A stretch of DNA of 64,000 nucleotides, from contig JAEYRX010000013.1 of the NCBI GenBank assembly GCA_023435225.1, positions 1 through 64,000 on the forward strand, given 5' to 3'. The notes below the pieces were generated by a model. The model was not told the DNA's origin and did no database searches. It was given only the letters and a program-made list of their open reading frames with translations. The position numbers were made by a program, and so were the translations under genes. This DNA comes from Bacillota bacterium. GTDB taxonomy: Bacteria; Bacillota; UBA4882; UBA8346. Below are positions 36,350 to 45,409 of the stretch, piece by piece. Positions within the stretch are counted from its first letter, which is position 1, and each line of letters starts with the position of its first letter.

Positions 36350-37639
36350 TTACTTGGAGTTCAGCTTAAGTCGATTCATTGTTCTAACAGCGCAAATCTT
36401 TCCACACATGGTACAGGTATCTTCATTTTCCGGTTTGGATTCCTCACGGTAGCGCCGTGCTTTAGCCGGGTCAATAGCCAAACTGAACATCTTTTTCCAA
36501 TCAATCGCCGCTCTAGCTTCACTCATTTGGTGATCCCATTCGCCCGAGCCTCGGATTCCCTTGCCTAAATCTCCGGCATGGGCTGCAATTCTGGAAGCGA
36601 TAATACCTTCTTCCATATCAGCCAAAGTAGGTAGGCGTAAATGTTCTGCCGGAGTCACATAACATAAGAAGTCGGCCCCGTTAGCTGCAGCAATAGCGCC
36701 CCCAATCGCCCCGGTAATATGATCATAACCAGGGGTCACATCAGTAACCAACGGTCCTAGAACATAGAATGGCGCTCCATGGCATAGCTTTTTTTGCAAC
36801 ACTACATTGGCGGCAATCTCATTTATCCGCATATGCCCCGGCCCTTCCACCATCACCTGGACGTTTCTACTCCAAGCCCTCTTAGTCAGTTCTCCCAGAG
36901 TAATCAACTCTTCAATCTGAACGGCATCAGTAGCGTCATGTATCGAACCCGGACGTAAAGCATCACCCAGGCTTAAAGTAACGTCATATTTTTCACAGAT
37001 ATCAAGCAGCCGGTCAAAGTATTCGTAAAATGGATTCTCCTTATGGTTTAACTCCATCCAGGCATATAGCAAAGAACCCCCTCGGGAGACGATATTAGTC
37101 AATCTTGGATTACGGCGAAATCTTTCCACTGCAGCCCGGTTCAATCCGGCGTGAATGGTCATAAAATCAACGCCATCCTCAGCATGTTTTTCTACTACTG
37201 CTATCATTTCATCTGCAGTTATATCCTGAAGTTCCTTTTCATAAAACCCAATAGCATCGTAGATTGGCACCGTACCGATAGGAATGGTTGATATTTCTAT
37301 TAATTTTGTTCGAAAATCAGCCGTTTTCCCAAATGAACTTAAATCCATAACGGCATCTGATTTTAACTCCACCGCTCTCTTAAATTTAGCCAATTCGTTA
37401 TCTATGTCATTACAATCCTTAGAGATTCCCAGGTTAACATTGATTTTGGTTGACAGCCCTTCCCCAATTCCACCAGGGTCCAAAGACAGGTGTTTTTTAT
37501 TAGCGGCAATGACTACTTTGCCTGCGGCTATCAGTTCTCTAATTGTTTCTGGTTCAATCCCCTCTTTTTCCGCTACCCTCCGCATTGCCTCGGTAATAAT
37601 CCCTTTTTTAGCCGCATCCATCTGTGTCGTGTAATTCAT
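36350..37639 (-). CDS. thiC: Phosphomethylpyrimidine synthase
   Basis: Radical SAM enzyme of 429 residues converting aminoimidazole ribotide to HMP phosphate, the thiamine pyrimidine. The C-terminal cluster motif CTMCGKIC, typical of the short anaerobe form, and the family stretches [51 protein letters not shown] and [14 protein letters not shown] are present. The ATG at 37639 overlaps the HAD stop as ATGA and has AAGGGGG upstream, so it is chosen over the TTG at 37645. Last gene of the TPP-riboswitch operon. Confidence 0.96.
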   Translation of the reverse strand: MNYTTQMDAAKKGIITEAMRRVAEKEGIEPETIRELIAAGKVVIAANKKHLSLDPGGIGEGLSTKINVNLGISKDCNDIDNELAKFKRAVELKSDAVMDLSSFGKTADFRTKLIEISTIPIGTVPIYDAIGFYEKELQDITADEMIAVVEKHAEDGVDFMTIHAGLNRAAVERFRRNPRLTNIVSRGGSLLYAWMELNHKENPFYEYFDRLLDICEKYDVTLSLGDALRPGSIHDATDAVQIEELITLGELTKRAWSRNVQVMVEGPGHMRINEIAANVVLQKKLCHGAPFYVLGPLVTDVTPGYDHITGAIGGAIAAANGADFLCYVTPAEHLRLPTLADMEEGIIASRIAAHAGDLGKGIRGSGEWDHQMSEARAAIDWKKMFSLAIDPAKARRYREESKPENEDTCTMCGKICAVRTMNRLKLNSK

Positions 37640-38289
37640 TCCCAAAGACCCCCTTCCGATATTACTTGAAAACTATCAATGTACCGATCCGCAATTAACT
37701 CCAACTCCGGTTTTTCATGAGCAGAAAAACGGTCATAAACCGCCCATACTTTCATTCCCGCCGTTTTAGCGCTTTTTACAGCATGGAGACAATCTTCAAA
37801 GACAATACATTCATCGGGTTTTACATCTAACCCTCCGGCTGCCCTAAGAAAAATATCCGATTTTTCCTTTCCCGCTCCTACCTCTCCAACTGTAACAATT
37901 ACTTGGAAAAGGTCTAATATCTTATACCGTTTTAAAACAGCTTCTACTAATTGGCGATCAGTGGCAGTAGCAATTCCCATTTTGATCTGCTCCTGCTGCA
38001 ACCGGTTTAAAAATTCCTTTACTCCATCCTTTAATTGAATATTCTCTGTGTATTCCCGAAAAGCCATCTCATTCCAGATATCAATTAATTGACTGCTTGT
38101 TTCCGATAAAGTAAACCGGTTAATGAAATACTCAGCCGATTGCTGGAAACTCAAGTTTTTAATTTCCATGCTAATACCTTCGGGAACGGCAATTTGGCGC
38201 AATATTAAAAAATCGTCTACTATCTTATCCCAAACTCCCATCGAATCTATTAGAGTTCCGTCTAAATCGAATATAACCGCCTTAATCAT
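37636..38289 (-). CDS. HAD-family phosphatase in the thiamine operon
   Basis: HAD hydrolase of 217 residues. Motif I is [10 protein letters not shown], motif II is [13 protein letters not shown], motif III Lys lies near [10 protein letters not shown], and motif IV is [14 protein letters not shown]; the cap is of the small alpha-helical type (beta-phosphoglucomutase-like). It overlaps thiE upstream by 8 bases and thiC downstream by 4, so it is translationally coupled within the thiamine operon. Thiamine phosphate phosphatase, needed to release thiamine or feed a pyrophosphokinase route, is a plausible role but not shown by sequence. Confidence 0.85.
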   Translation of the reverse strand: MIKAVIFDLDGTLIDSMGVWDKIVDDFLILRQIAVPEGISMEIKNLSFQQSAEYFINRFTLSETSSQLIDIWNEMAFREYTENIQLKDGVKEFLNRLQQEQIKMGIATATDRQLVEAVLKRYKILDLFQVIVTVGEVGAGKEKSDIFLRAAGGLDVKPDECIVFEDCLHAVKSAKTAGMKVWAVYDRFSAHEKPELELIADRYIDSFQVISEGGLWE

Positions 38290-38932
38290 GATTGTTCCCC
38301 TTGATTATGGATTCAGCAATTTGTTTCATCGTCATGGCCGCATCCTTGACATCTTTCCGGCCAAACACAGCCGAAACTACCGCAATTCCAGCAATCCCCG
38401 AACCTTCCAGCTTCAAGCCGTTATTTTCATTAATCCCTCCGATGGCTACTACCGGAATCTTAACAGTTTGAGTAATCTTTTTTAGACTGTCGTCATCCAC
38501 ATAACCACTGTCTTTTTTGGTTTCAGTAGGAAATACCGCTCCGGCTCCCAGATAGTCAGCCCCATCCTCCACCGCTTTTATAGCTTCTTGAAGATTAGCA
38601 ACCGAAACCCCGAGGATTTTTCCAGGTCCCAGTAACCGTCTAGCTATTACCGCCGGTAAATCGTCTTGACCGATATGTAAACCGGCTGCTTTAACAGCTA
38701 AAGCAATGTCCAATCTATCATTGATAATCAGCGGAATATCATACTTATCAGTTATTTGTTTCACATTTTCGGCTGCAATCAGGAATTCCTTAGTAGTTAA
38801 ATCCTTTTCCCTCAATTGGACCATAGTAGCGCCGCCTGAAATAGCCTGCTCCACCTGCTCTGCAAGAGACTTTCCATTTAGCCAACTCCGGTCGGTTACT
38901 ACGTATAGCTGGAGATTAAAAGCTTTATCCAA
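38282..38932 (-). CDS. thiE: Thiamine phosphate synthase
   Basis: ThiE of 216 residues, joining HMP pyrophosphate and thiazole phosphate to thiamine phosphate. TIM-barrel motifs: LYVVTDRSW, GATMVQLREKDLTTKEF, PLIINDRLDIALAVKAAGLHIGQDDL, GVSVANLQEA, YLGAGAVFPTETKKD and VVAIGGINENN, all diagnostic. The start is a TTG at 38932, eight bases inside the end of thiM, with AGGGGG before it. Overlaps the HAD gene by eight bases. Confidence 0.95.
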   Translation of the reverse strand: MDKAFNLQLYVVTDRSWLNGKSLAEQVEQAISGGATMVQLREKDLTTKEFLIAAENVKQITDKYDIPLIINDRLDIALAVKAAGLHIGQDDLPAVIARRLLGPGKILGVSVANLQEAIKAVEDGADYLGAGAVFPTETKKDSGYVDDDSLKKITQTVKIPVVAIGGINENNGLKLEGSGIAGIAVVSAVFGRKDVKDAAMTMKQIAESIIKGNNHD

Positions 38933-39752
38933 GATTTATTTTGCCCCCTTGTTGTAGCATGTCGCCGGTCAATAAACTGGTTTCATCAATAATGAAGCTC
39001 CGGAAACTTCCGCTACCCAGACCGGCCTCTTGAACACGCTTAAAAGCCTTTTCGCCGGCCAAACCCATGGCTGCCACTGCTGATACTGCCGCTTCCGTAT
39101 GATCTTCCGTAGCTCCACAACAAGATCCCACCAAAGAAGTACACATACATCCGGTCCCGGTTACCCCAGCCATCATTGGATGACCGTTTTTTATAAAATA
39201 AGTCTTTACTCCATCGGATATTACATCAATTACTCCGGTAACAGCGATTACACTACCGGTTTTTTTAGCAAAATCAATAGCTAGTTGAGCTGTATAATCA
39301 AGATAATTATCAGCATTGGCATCACTCTCATTAGCATCAACCCCTCTGGTACTCCCGGTTCCTTTGCTTAAGGTTTTAATCTCGGAAACGTTGCCCCGGA
39401 TAACAGCGAATTTTACCTCTTGAATCAGCCTAGCGGCAGTCTCCGTTCTTAAAACGCTGGCCCCCGCTCCAACCGGGTCCAATATTACCGGAGTTCCTCT
39501 TTCATTGGCTTTTTTACCGGCTGCCACCATTGACTCAATGGTCCGTTTATTTAAAGTACCAATATTAATTACTAATGAAGAGGCGATGGAGACTATTTCA
39601 GCTACTTCATCAATATCATCCGCCATCACCGGAGCGGCCCCGATTGCTAAAGTAATATTGGCGCAGTCATTGACTGTAACATAGTTAGTGATGTGATGCA
39701 CCAACGGCTTCTTTTCCCTTACTGTATCAATAATAATTCCGAATTTATTCAC
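38925..39752 (-). CDS. thiM: Hydroxyethylthiazole kinase
   Basis: ThiM of 275 residues, phosphorylating hydroxyethylthiazole in the salvage route. Diagnostic segments: KPLVHHITNYVTVNDCANITLAIGAAPVMADD, ILDPVGAGAS, VIRGNVSEI and GTGCMCTSLVGSC (catalytic Cys region). The start is a GTG at 39752 with AAAGGAGG before it. It lies 103 bases after thiD; that gap holds a loose dyad (AATCC ... GGATT) but no gene. Confidence 0.96.
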   Translation of the reverse strand: MNKFGIIIDTVREKKPLVHHITNYVTVNDCANITLAIGAAPVMADDIDEVAEIVSIASSLVINIGTLNKRTIESMVAAGKKANERGTPVILDPVGAGASVLRTETAARLIQEVKFAVIRGNVSEIKTLSKGTGSTRGVDANESDANADNYLDYTAQLAIDFAKKTGSVIAVTGVIDVISDGVKTYFIKNGHPMMAGVTGTGCMCTSLVGSCCGATEDHTEAAVSAVAAMGLAGEKAFKRVQEAGLGSGSFRSFIIDETSLLTGDMLQQGGKINLG

Positions 39753-39855
39753 GATAAATCCTCCTTTTTTAATCCTTATGATTCTGTTTTAACCTGTGTT
39801 AAAAAGATAATTTTTTAGACGGGATTTACACGGATTTTTAGGATTTTAGACAAAT

Positions 39856-40644
39856 CTATTCCTTCCAAACCTGATAAAAGTGATTAGTCGGTCCTATTCC
39901 TTTACCTATGTTCAAAGAGTGAGCAATTGCTTGGGTAACATATTCTTTAGCATTGCGGACGGCGGATAATGGCTCAAATCCTTTGGCCAAATAAGCGGTG
40001 ATCGCCGACGATAGAGTGCAGCCGGTACCATGGGTATGTTTGGTATTGATTCGTTCTTCCTCCAATAAAATATAATCTTTGCCATCAAAGTAGAGATCAA
40101 TTGCTTTCCCCGGGAAATGACCTCCCTTGACTAAAACAATCTTGGGACCCATGATTCGAAGTTGTAATGCTGCCTTTTTCATATCTTCAATGGATTTAAT
40201 CGCAAAACCGGTAAGTAACTCCGCCTCCGGAATATTGGGTGTGAGAAAATCTACTAACGGAAATAGCCGCTCCGAAAGGATCTTAACCGCTTCTTGCTGC
40301 AAAAGAGGGAACATTGTTTTGGAATAAAGAACAGGGTCCAAGACGATGTTATCCGGCTGATATTCTTCCATAATCCTCGAGACAACTTCAATATTGACTA
40401 TGCTGCCCAACATCCCAATTTTAATCGCATCTGCTCCGATATCTGATAAAACAGCTTCTAATTGTTGCCGTACCATATCCGGTTCGATGAGTTGCACCGC
40501 CGAAACACCAAGGGTGTTTTGAGCTGTTATCGCTGTTACAGCAGTTGTAGCATACACTCCCAAGGCGGAGAAAGTTTTAATATCAGCCTGAATCCCTGCG
40601 CCTCCGCCGGAGTCCGACCCGGCAATCGATAAAGCTTTTTTCAT
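39856..40644 (-). CDS. thiD: HMP / HMP-phosphate kinase
   Basis: ThiD of 262 residues, phosphorylating hydroxymethylpyrimidine twice. Ribokinase-fold motifs: ALSIAGSDSGGGAGIQADIKTF at the N-terminus, AITAQNTLGV, DAIKIGMLGS, VLDPVLYSK, LTPNIPEAELL, VLVKGGHF and HTHGTGCTLSSAI (anion hole and catalytic Asp/Cys region). GGAGGTG precedes the ATG. First gene of the operon, directly under the TPP riboswitch terminator. Confidence 0.96.
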   Translation of the reverse strand: MKKALSIAGSDSGGGAGIQADIKTFSALGVYATTAVTAITAQNTLGVSAVQLIEPDMVRQQLEAVLSDIGADAIKIGMLGSIVNIEVVSRIMEEYQPDNIVLDPVLYSKTMFPLLQQEAVKILSERLFPLVDFLTPNIPEAELLTGFAIKSIEDMKKAALQLRIMGPKIVLVKGGHFPGKAIDLYFDGKDYILLEEERINTKHTHGTGCTLSSAITAYLAKGFEPLSAVRNAKEYVTQAIAHSLNIGKGIGPTNHFYQVWKE

Positions 40645-40671
40645 GTTTTCACCTCCAAATCAATAGCAAAT

Positions 40672-40698
40672 AAAAAAGCCTACCTGAAGAAGGTAAGC
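40672..40698 (-). terminator. Expression-platform terminator of the TPP riboswitch
   Basis: Minus-strand stem GCTTACC / GGTAGGC (one G-U) with a 7-base loop followed by six T, between the aptamer and thiD. It would form when TPP is bound. Confidence 0.8.
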
Positions 40699-40725
40699 CT
40701 CCAAAGCCATTAACGACTTTAAAAA

Positions 40726-40815
40726 TCAGCTTAGCTTTCCTCCGGCGGTACTAACCGCATCAGGTTCAAAGGGTCGGGACTTAATCCCTCTCAGCCGTTT
40801 CCGGCACCCCTAGCA
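40726..40815 (-). promoter_or_regulatory. TPP riboswitch aptamer (THI element)
   Basis: Minus-strand reading gives the conserved pieces in order: GGGGTGCC, GGCTGAGAGGGA, GACCCTTTGAACCTGATGCG, GTTAGTACCGC and GGAGGAAAGC. It binds thiamine pyrophosphate and, with the terminator at 40672-40698, shuts off thiD-thiM-thiE-HAD-thiC when TPP is plentiful. Confidence 0.96.
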
Positions 40816-40891
40816 TAGATATGTTAATTTGTTGTGTGTTATTTGTTGGCAGAATTATATCATTTCAATTTTTAAAAGTAAAGTCTAACTA

Positions 40892-41089
40892 TCATTTATT
40901 ATCTGATTGTTTATCCTTACTTTGGGCTTTCTTTTGGGGCTTAATATTATTTACAGCAATTATACTAAGGTTTTTTTCAATATTTCTGAGTGATAATAGG
41001 ATTAATACTAATAGCAATGGTATCGATACAGCGAAAAAAGCAAACGCCAATGTTTTTATTAAGCTGATAAAAAAATTGAGAACACTCAT
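40892..41089 (-). CDS. Small single-pass membrane protein
   Basis: Protein of 65 residues, not recognised. A long hydrophobic stretch (LNFFISLIKTLAFAFFAVSIPLLLVLILLSL) makes one or two membrane spans and is followed by a polar Lys/Gln-rich tail ending KAQSKDKQSDNK. GAGGTG lies six bases before the ATG at 41089, which supports real translation. It is divergent from nothing and lies upstream of the TPP riboswitch on the same strand, 77 bases away; no shared role is apparent. Confidence 0.6.
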   Translation of the reverse strand: MSVLNFFISLIKTLAFAFFAVSIPLLLVLILLSLRNIEKNLSIIAVNNIKPQKKAQSKDKQSDNK

Positions 41090-41257
41090 TTTAATCACCT
41101 CGCGGTTTTACATGAGAGTTCTACGTTAATCTCTAATTTCCTGTTTGGCTTTCTCTCCAAAAAGCTTTATATAAAAATTATTACTTTTCTATAACAAATA
41201 AAGCCACCGGAACTATACCTCTCACCAACGTAAGCGGATAGATAATACTTTCTTTAC

Positions 41258-41461
41258 CTATATAACTGTTTTTTCTATAATCGTTCCTTTTCCAACCCAA
41301 ATATCTGCTTCGATTCTTTCAAAACCACTTGGAAGATTGAAAGCTAGCTCCGAAATATAATCCTTAATCTTTGGTAATACTTCCCAAGCATATGTGACAC
41401 TCCTAAAAAGCTCAAGCGCGATAGTTTGCTTTAAATCAAACAAATTATCGACATAGACCAA
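41258..41461 (-). pseudogene. Fragment of a left-handed beta-helix nucleotidyl/acyl-transferase-like protein
   Basis: Sixty-seven codons beginning at a TTG. The sequence VDNLFDLKQTIALELFRSV, AWEVLPKIKDYI and ADIWVGKGTIIEKTVI resembles the N-terminal portion of clostridial hexapeptide-repeat proteins related to GlmU (usual start LFDLSHTIA..., then AWVGKTA...). The repeat portion that should follow is missing; the frame stops at the first hexapeptide. I read it as the 5' remnant of a gene cut by deletion. Confidence 0.55.
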
Positions 41462-41496
41462 ATCGTTTTTAATTTATACCACCCCTAAATATTTTG

Positions 41497-41931
41497 TTAA
41501 TTCCGGTTGAGATACTTTATGTATCCTTTTTTCGCCGAACCATTAAACCCTTTACTCTCATAGAATGTATGTGCTTCTTTTCTATCCCCGCCACTTAACA
41601 ACATAACTCTGGTGCATTTTTTCTGTCGACAGACTTGAATTACATATTCCATTAATTGGCTCCCGATACCCCGGCGGCGATATATTTCGTCTACCACAAA
41701 ATGATCAATTAATGCAAATGGCTGACTACCAAACATGGCGCTCAAACAAATAACCAACATTACCGTTCCCAAGACAGTACCGTTTTCTTCGTAAACAAAT
41801 AAATATTGATTAGGATCACTTTTAATTTCGATAATCCTTTCAGGTATTACTTTTACCAGAGCATCAGGGCACAATATTTTATAAAGCTGTTGAACTGCTT
41901 CTATATCTTTCGGTTCTGCTTCACGAATCAT
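41497..41931 (-). CDS. GNAT-family N-acetyltransferase
   Basis: GNAT protein of 144 residues. It starts MIREAEPKDIEAVQQLYKIL, and the acetyl-CoA loop is seen in IDHFVVDEIYRRRGIGSQLMEYV (R-R-x-G-I-G), followed by TRVMLLSGGDRKEAHTFYESKGF. The frame runs on upstream to 42018, but those 29 codons come from a family B foldback element; the ATG at 41931 with AAAGGGG before it gives the family's normal N-terminus. Substrate unknown. Confidence 0.85.
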   Translation of the reverse strand: MIREAEPKDIEAVQQLYKILCPDALVKVIPERIIEIKSDPNQYLFVYEENGTVLGTVMLVICLSAMFGSQPFALIDHFVVDEIYRRRGIGSQLMEYVIQVCRQKKCTRVMLLSGGDRKEAHTFYESKGFNGSAKKGYIKYLNRN

Positions 41932-41972
41932 TTTAAAAATATCCCCTTTTTTCGTATAAAACTTAAATTGAA

Positions 41973-42204
41973 GGGACTGTTGCAAAATCAAAAAACCAAC
42001 GAATGTCCTCATCCCCACCAGGCCCTAAAGAACCTGGCTAGGTCTATAAAATCGTTCTCAAGCCCCATGAATGAGGCTGGGTTATGCTTCGAAGCATTTA
42101 CCGAGCCCCATAGAGGGTTTAGAACTCTATATATATACCTAGCCCAACCGTTGTTTAGGGTTGGGTGGACAGAACAGACAAAAGCTTGTTTTGCAACAGT
42201 CCCA
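41973..42204. repeat. Foldback element, family B copy 2 (complete)
   Basis: A 232-bp element with 15-bp ends GGGACTGTTGCAAAA and TTTTGCAACAGTCCC. It is the reverse complement of copy 1 (27045-27264), with the same inner hairpins (CAGGCCCTAAAGAACCTGG, CCCCATGAATGAGG, TAGCCCAACC). It lies 40 bases upstream of the GNAT start and may contribute promoter sequence. The stretch from it to the GH43 gene (42205-42437) holds nothing I can assign. Confidence 0.9.
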
Positions 42205-42451
42205 AATAGATACTTGTACTCGAATTATGGAACAGTTTACTCCTATAATTATACCAAAAAAAGGTATTGAAACAATACATATTCCTATTGAGGACCATCA
42301 AGTTGTTGATAGGGTTGGAATAAATTCTTATTCTGTTTGCATTTTTTTTACGTACTGGAAATAAAAAATTTGTTTTCCATTAACGGTTATATTGATATAA
42401 TAATATTTATTGATTAAGGAAGCTTCTATTATATTGCAAGGAGAAATGATA

Positions 42452-43426
42452 TTGAAAAACAAAGTAAAACCTAACGAACCTTTAGTAACTCATATTTATA
42501 CTGCTGATCCGTCCGCTCATGTATTTGAAGGGAAAATTTATATATATCCTTCTCACGACCTCGATGAAAATATTCCTTCCAATGATAATGGCGACCAGTA
42601 TAATATGGAGGATTATCATATTCTATCAATAGATGATTTTGATTCCCCCTGTGTTGATAATGGTGAAGTACTCCATCTTCGGGATATTCCATGGGTAAGT
42701 AAACAATTATGGGCTCCGGATGCAGCATACAAAAACAATACTTATTATTTCTATTTCCCGGCCAAAGATAAGCAAGACATCTTTCGAATCGGGGTTGCCA
42801 CCAGTTCTTCTCCTGCAGGTCCGTTCAAACCTCAAGCTGATTATATTCCCGGCAGTTTTAGTATCGACCCGGCCGTTTTAGTGGATGATGATAATAAGGT
42901 CTATATGTATTTCGGCGGTCTCTGGGGAGGGCAACTTGAGAAATGGCAGACAGGCAGTTTTAATCCGGATGCAACCGGCCCTGCAGAAACAGAACCGGCT
43001 CTTGGTCCTAGAGTAGCTGAATTAAGTGATAATATGCTTACATTTAAAGAAACTCCCCAAGAAATATCCATCGTAGATGAAGCCGGCCGCCCCATACCGG
43101 CAGGAGATGAAGAAAGAAGATATTTTGAAGGACCATGGGTCCATAAATACAATGGATACTATTATCTCTCATATTCAACCGGCACTACACATTGTATCGT
43201 ATATGCCATGAGCAAGAATCCGAAAGGCCCTTATGTCTTCAAAGGCAAAATACTAAATCCGGTAATAGGTTGGACGACTCATCATTCAATCGTCCAATTT
43301 AAGGATAAGTGGTATTTGTTTTATCATGACAGCTCTTTATCCGGCGGAGCCGATAATAGGCGTTGCGTTAAATATACTGAATTAAAATACAATGAAGACG
43401 GGACTATTCAACTTGTAGAACTCTAG
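42452..43426 (+). CDS. GH43 family glycosidase (arabinosidase/xylosidase-like)
   Basis: Five-bladed beta-propeller glycosidase of about 324 residues acting on arabinose- or xylose-containing plant polysaccharides. Family 43 triad: the base Asp in HIYTADPSAHVF, the pKa-modulating Asp in FSIDPAVLV and the acid Glu in RRYFEGPWVHKYNGYYYLSYS. There is no signal peptide and no carbohydrate-binding domain, so it is probably intracellular and works on imported oligosaccharides. Start: AAGGAG is eight bases before the TTG at 42452 but only two from the ATG at 42446, so the TTG is preferred. Confidence 0.88.
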   Translation: MKNKVKPNEPLVTHIYTADPSAHVFEGKIYIYPSHDLDENIPSNDNGDQYNMEDYHILSIDDFDSPCVDNGEVLHLRDIPWVSKQLWAPDAAYKNNTYYFYFPAKDKQDIFRIGVATSSSPAGPFKPQADYIPGSFSIDPAVLVDDDNKVYMYFGGLWGGQLEKWQTGSFNPDATGPAETEPALGPRVAELSDNMLTFKETPQEISIVDEAGRPIPAGDEERRYFEGPWVHKYNGYYYLSYSTGTTHCIVYAMSKNPKGPYVFKGKILNPVIGWTTHHSIVQFKDKWYLFYHDSSLSGGADNRRCVKYTELKYNEDGTIQLVEL

Positions 43427-43430
43427 TCAT

Positions 43431-43463
43431 AAAAAAGGACCTTTATCATAGGGCCCTTTTTTT
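43431..43463 (+). terminator. Intrinsic terminator of the GH43 gene
   Basis: A-rich arm with GGACC, nine-base loop, GGGCCC and seven T, four bases after the stop codon. Confidence 0.75.
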
Positions 43464-43705
43464 GTGTATTTAGGTATTTTTTATTATTTTATCTGCTGAA
43501 ATATAAACCCTTATATAATGTTAGAGGCAATAAGTTATTTAATATTGCTTTTATTTCTTTTCCGTTTTTTTAATCCCCTCAACCAAATTGTCACTTTTGG
43601 TTGAGAAACCAAACTCTTTTTAGCATAAAGTCTAGTAATCCTGACACCTGGTTGTCAATATTTCGAGTTATAATTATTAAAAATACTTTTTAGAGGTATT
43701 AATGA
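43464..43705. promoter_or_regulatory. Leader of the radical SAM gene with a strong dyad
   Basis: CTCAACCAAA (43578-43587) and TTTGGTTGAG (43596-43605) form a perfect 10-bp stem or operator about 100 bases upstream of the start. The rest is AT-rich with nothing recognised. Confidence 0.45.
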
Positions 43706-44785
43706 TTGATTATAGAGGAATACAACGCTAAAACATTAGTAAGACCAAGTTACCCGTCACTTTTCGCCTGGATGGAATATACCCTCAATCCCTATCAAGG
43801 TTGTGCTCATGATTGCCGTTACTGTGATGGTAAGTCAGAACGGTATCATATGCACGCTGATTTCGGCAGGAAAATCCGAATCAAAATTAACGCCCCTGAA
43901 TTGCTGGAGCGTTTTCTGAAGAATAAGGGATTACGGTCTAAGCAAATCATTCAAGGATCTCTTTTTGAGCAGGATTTGCCAAAAGCCGGATTCACCTTAT
44001 TTATCGGAGGTGGGGTCTGTGATGTCTATCAGCCTGTTGAAGCAGAAAAAAGGCTTGTGCGGCAATTGCTGCAATTGGCTTATGACTACGGAGTTCCAGT
44101 GCTAATTTTAACTAAAAGCAATTCGGTGCTGGAAGATTTGGATCTTTTAGTAAAAATTAATCAAGAGACTCATGCCGGAGTAAATTTAACTATTACTTTA
44201 GCGAACCAGGAGTTAAGTAAGATTTTTGAACCGGGCGCCAGTCCACCGGAGGAACGGTTCCGTACGATCCGACTTCTTCGAGATGCCGGGATCAGTTCCG
44301 GAGTATATCTTATGCCAATCCTACCTTTTATCGGCGATACCGATTCAAACCTTAAAAAGATCTGCTCCGAAGCCAAAGCCTCCAAAGCGGAGTTTGTTCA
44401 CGCTTGGGGTTTGACCTTAACTCCGGGCCGAAATAAAAATGAATTTCTCTCTTCCATAGAAGAATACTTTCCCGAATTGCTGCTCAAATACCAATTACTT
44501 TACGGAAACGATGATCGCTATGGTAAATTGAATCCACAGGTAGCCAAACAGATTGGAATAGTAAGGCCTGAACTTAAAGCTTATCGTTTCATTTATGAAA
44601 TGGGATTGGATTACACAGCCAAGCGTTTTATCCCTGCGGGGCGGATTTACTCCAATCTAAGAGTTTCCGAAACTTTATTACGGGCTGCCTATTTAAAAAG
44701 TACTTTCTTGAGTGAATGGCGAGAAGCGAAAAGAATGACTCAAGCGGCCAGTCTTCTGGAAAATCTGGAACAAGATGTATGCTAA
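43706..44785 (+). CDS. SplB-like radical SAM protein
   Basis: Radical SAM protein of 359 residues in the family related to spore photoproduct lyase and annotated as DNA repair photolyase. The cluster motif is CAHDCRYCDG (C-x3-C-x2-C) in NPYQGCAHDCRYCDG; TLTLANQELSKIFEPGASPPEERF and GVYLMPILPFIGDT are typical of the family. True SplB has a different cluster spacing, so repair of spore photoproduct is not implied. The start is a TTG at 43706 with AGAGGT before it. Its stop TAA (44783-44785) is the first base triplet of a family A foldback element. Confidence 0.85.
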   Translation: MIIEEYNAKTLVRPSYPSLFAWMEYTLNPYQGCAHDCRYCDGKSERYHMHADFGRKIRIKINAPELLERFLKNKGLRSKQIIQGSLFEQDLPKAGFTLFIGGGVCDVYQPVEAEKRLVRQLLQLAYDYGVPVLILTKSNSVLEDLDLLVKINQETHAGVNLTITLANQELSKIFEPGASPPEERFRTIRLLRDAGISSGVYLMPILPFIGDTDSNLKKICSEAKASKAEFVHAWGLTLTPGRNKNEFLSSIEEYFPELLLKYQLLYGNDDRYGKLNPQVAKQIGIVRPELKAYRFIYEMGLDYTAKRFIPAGRIYSNLRVSETLLRAAYLKSTFLSEWREAKRMTQAASLLENLEQDVC

Positions 44786-44887
44786 GGAAGCGCTGATTAA
44801 TCCGATTTTGTGCAAGCAAATATGCGGTATTAGGCATTTTGCGAAGCACAAAATCGTCACTTATTCAATTAATCAGCGCTTCCCTAA
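44783..44887. repeat. Foldback element, family A copy 3, supplies both flanking stop codons
   Basis: Same 105-bp palindrome as copies 1 and 2, with one change in the right arm (CCCTAA for CCTTAA). Its left end gives the TAA of the radical SAM gene and, on the minus strand, its right end gives the TAG of the DUF6713-like gene. It therefore fills the whole gap between two convergent genes. Confidence 0.9.
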
Positions 44888-45267
44888 TATTCGTAATAAG
44901 AATATAAAAGAAGATTTATAAATCCGGTTAATGCATAAGCTCCAATAAAGATAAAAGAGGAAAAACGGTGAAATACATTGGACTCCCATTTAGTAGCATA
45001 CCAATGAAGTAAAAAATGGACTATACCAAACGCGTTTAAAAAAAGCCAGATTGGTTTGCCGGTGAAGTGAAAAACATGCCAAACATAATAAAAAACAAAT
45101 AGAAGAATTGGAATATGTGAATACAAAAAGATTAAGTATTGAGTACGTTCCGGAAGACGCCTAAGGAATTTAAACATCCTCCATTCTTCTTCATAGATGG
45201 CGTCAAACTCATGTATTAATAGAAAAATAATACCAAGTACAGAAGTGATCAATATTATAATTTTCAA
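44884..45267 (-). CDS. DUF6713-like four-helix membrane protein
   Basis: Protein of 127 residues with four hydrophobic segments. LLIHEFDAIYEEEWRMF near the start fits the H-E-x-D-x-x-x-x-E-W pattern of small clostridial membrane proteins I know as DUF6713; no function is established. The stop codon comes from the right end of a family A foldback element, so the original C-terminus may differ. AGGTAC is the only ribosome-binding-like site before the ATG at 45267. Confidence 0.65.
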   Translation of the reverse strand: MKIIILITSVLGIIFLLIHEFDAIYEEEWRMFKFLRRLPERTQYLIFLYSHIPILLFVFYYVWHVFHFTGKPIWLFLNAFGIVHFLLHWYATKWESNVFHRFSSFIFIGAYALTGFINLLLYSYYEY

Positions 45268-45409
45268 AATAGTACCTCCGGATTTCCAGTAAGTTCTTAA
45301 ATTTGTTTCTAATTATGAATATATTCATGAATATATTCATATATTACTCTTTTTAAATTTGAAATGTCAATTATCTTCTAATTAATTCTATTGCTTAACT
45401 ATCTTTAAC

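Noticed and set aside
42161..42364. Open frame of 67 codons, plus strand, before the GH43 gene
   Set aside because: Its first third is a family B foldback element and the rest shows no family or start signal.
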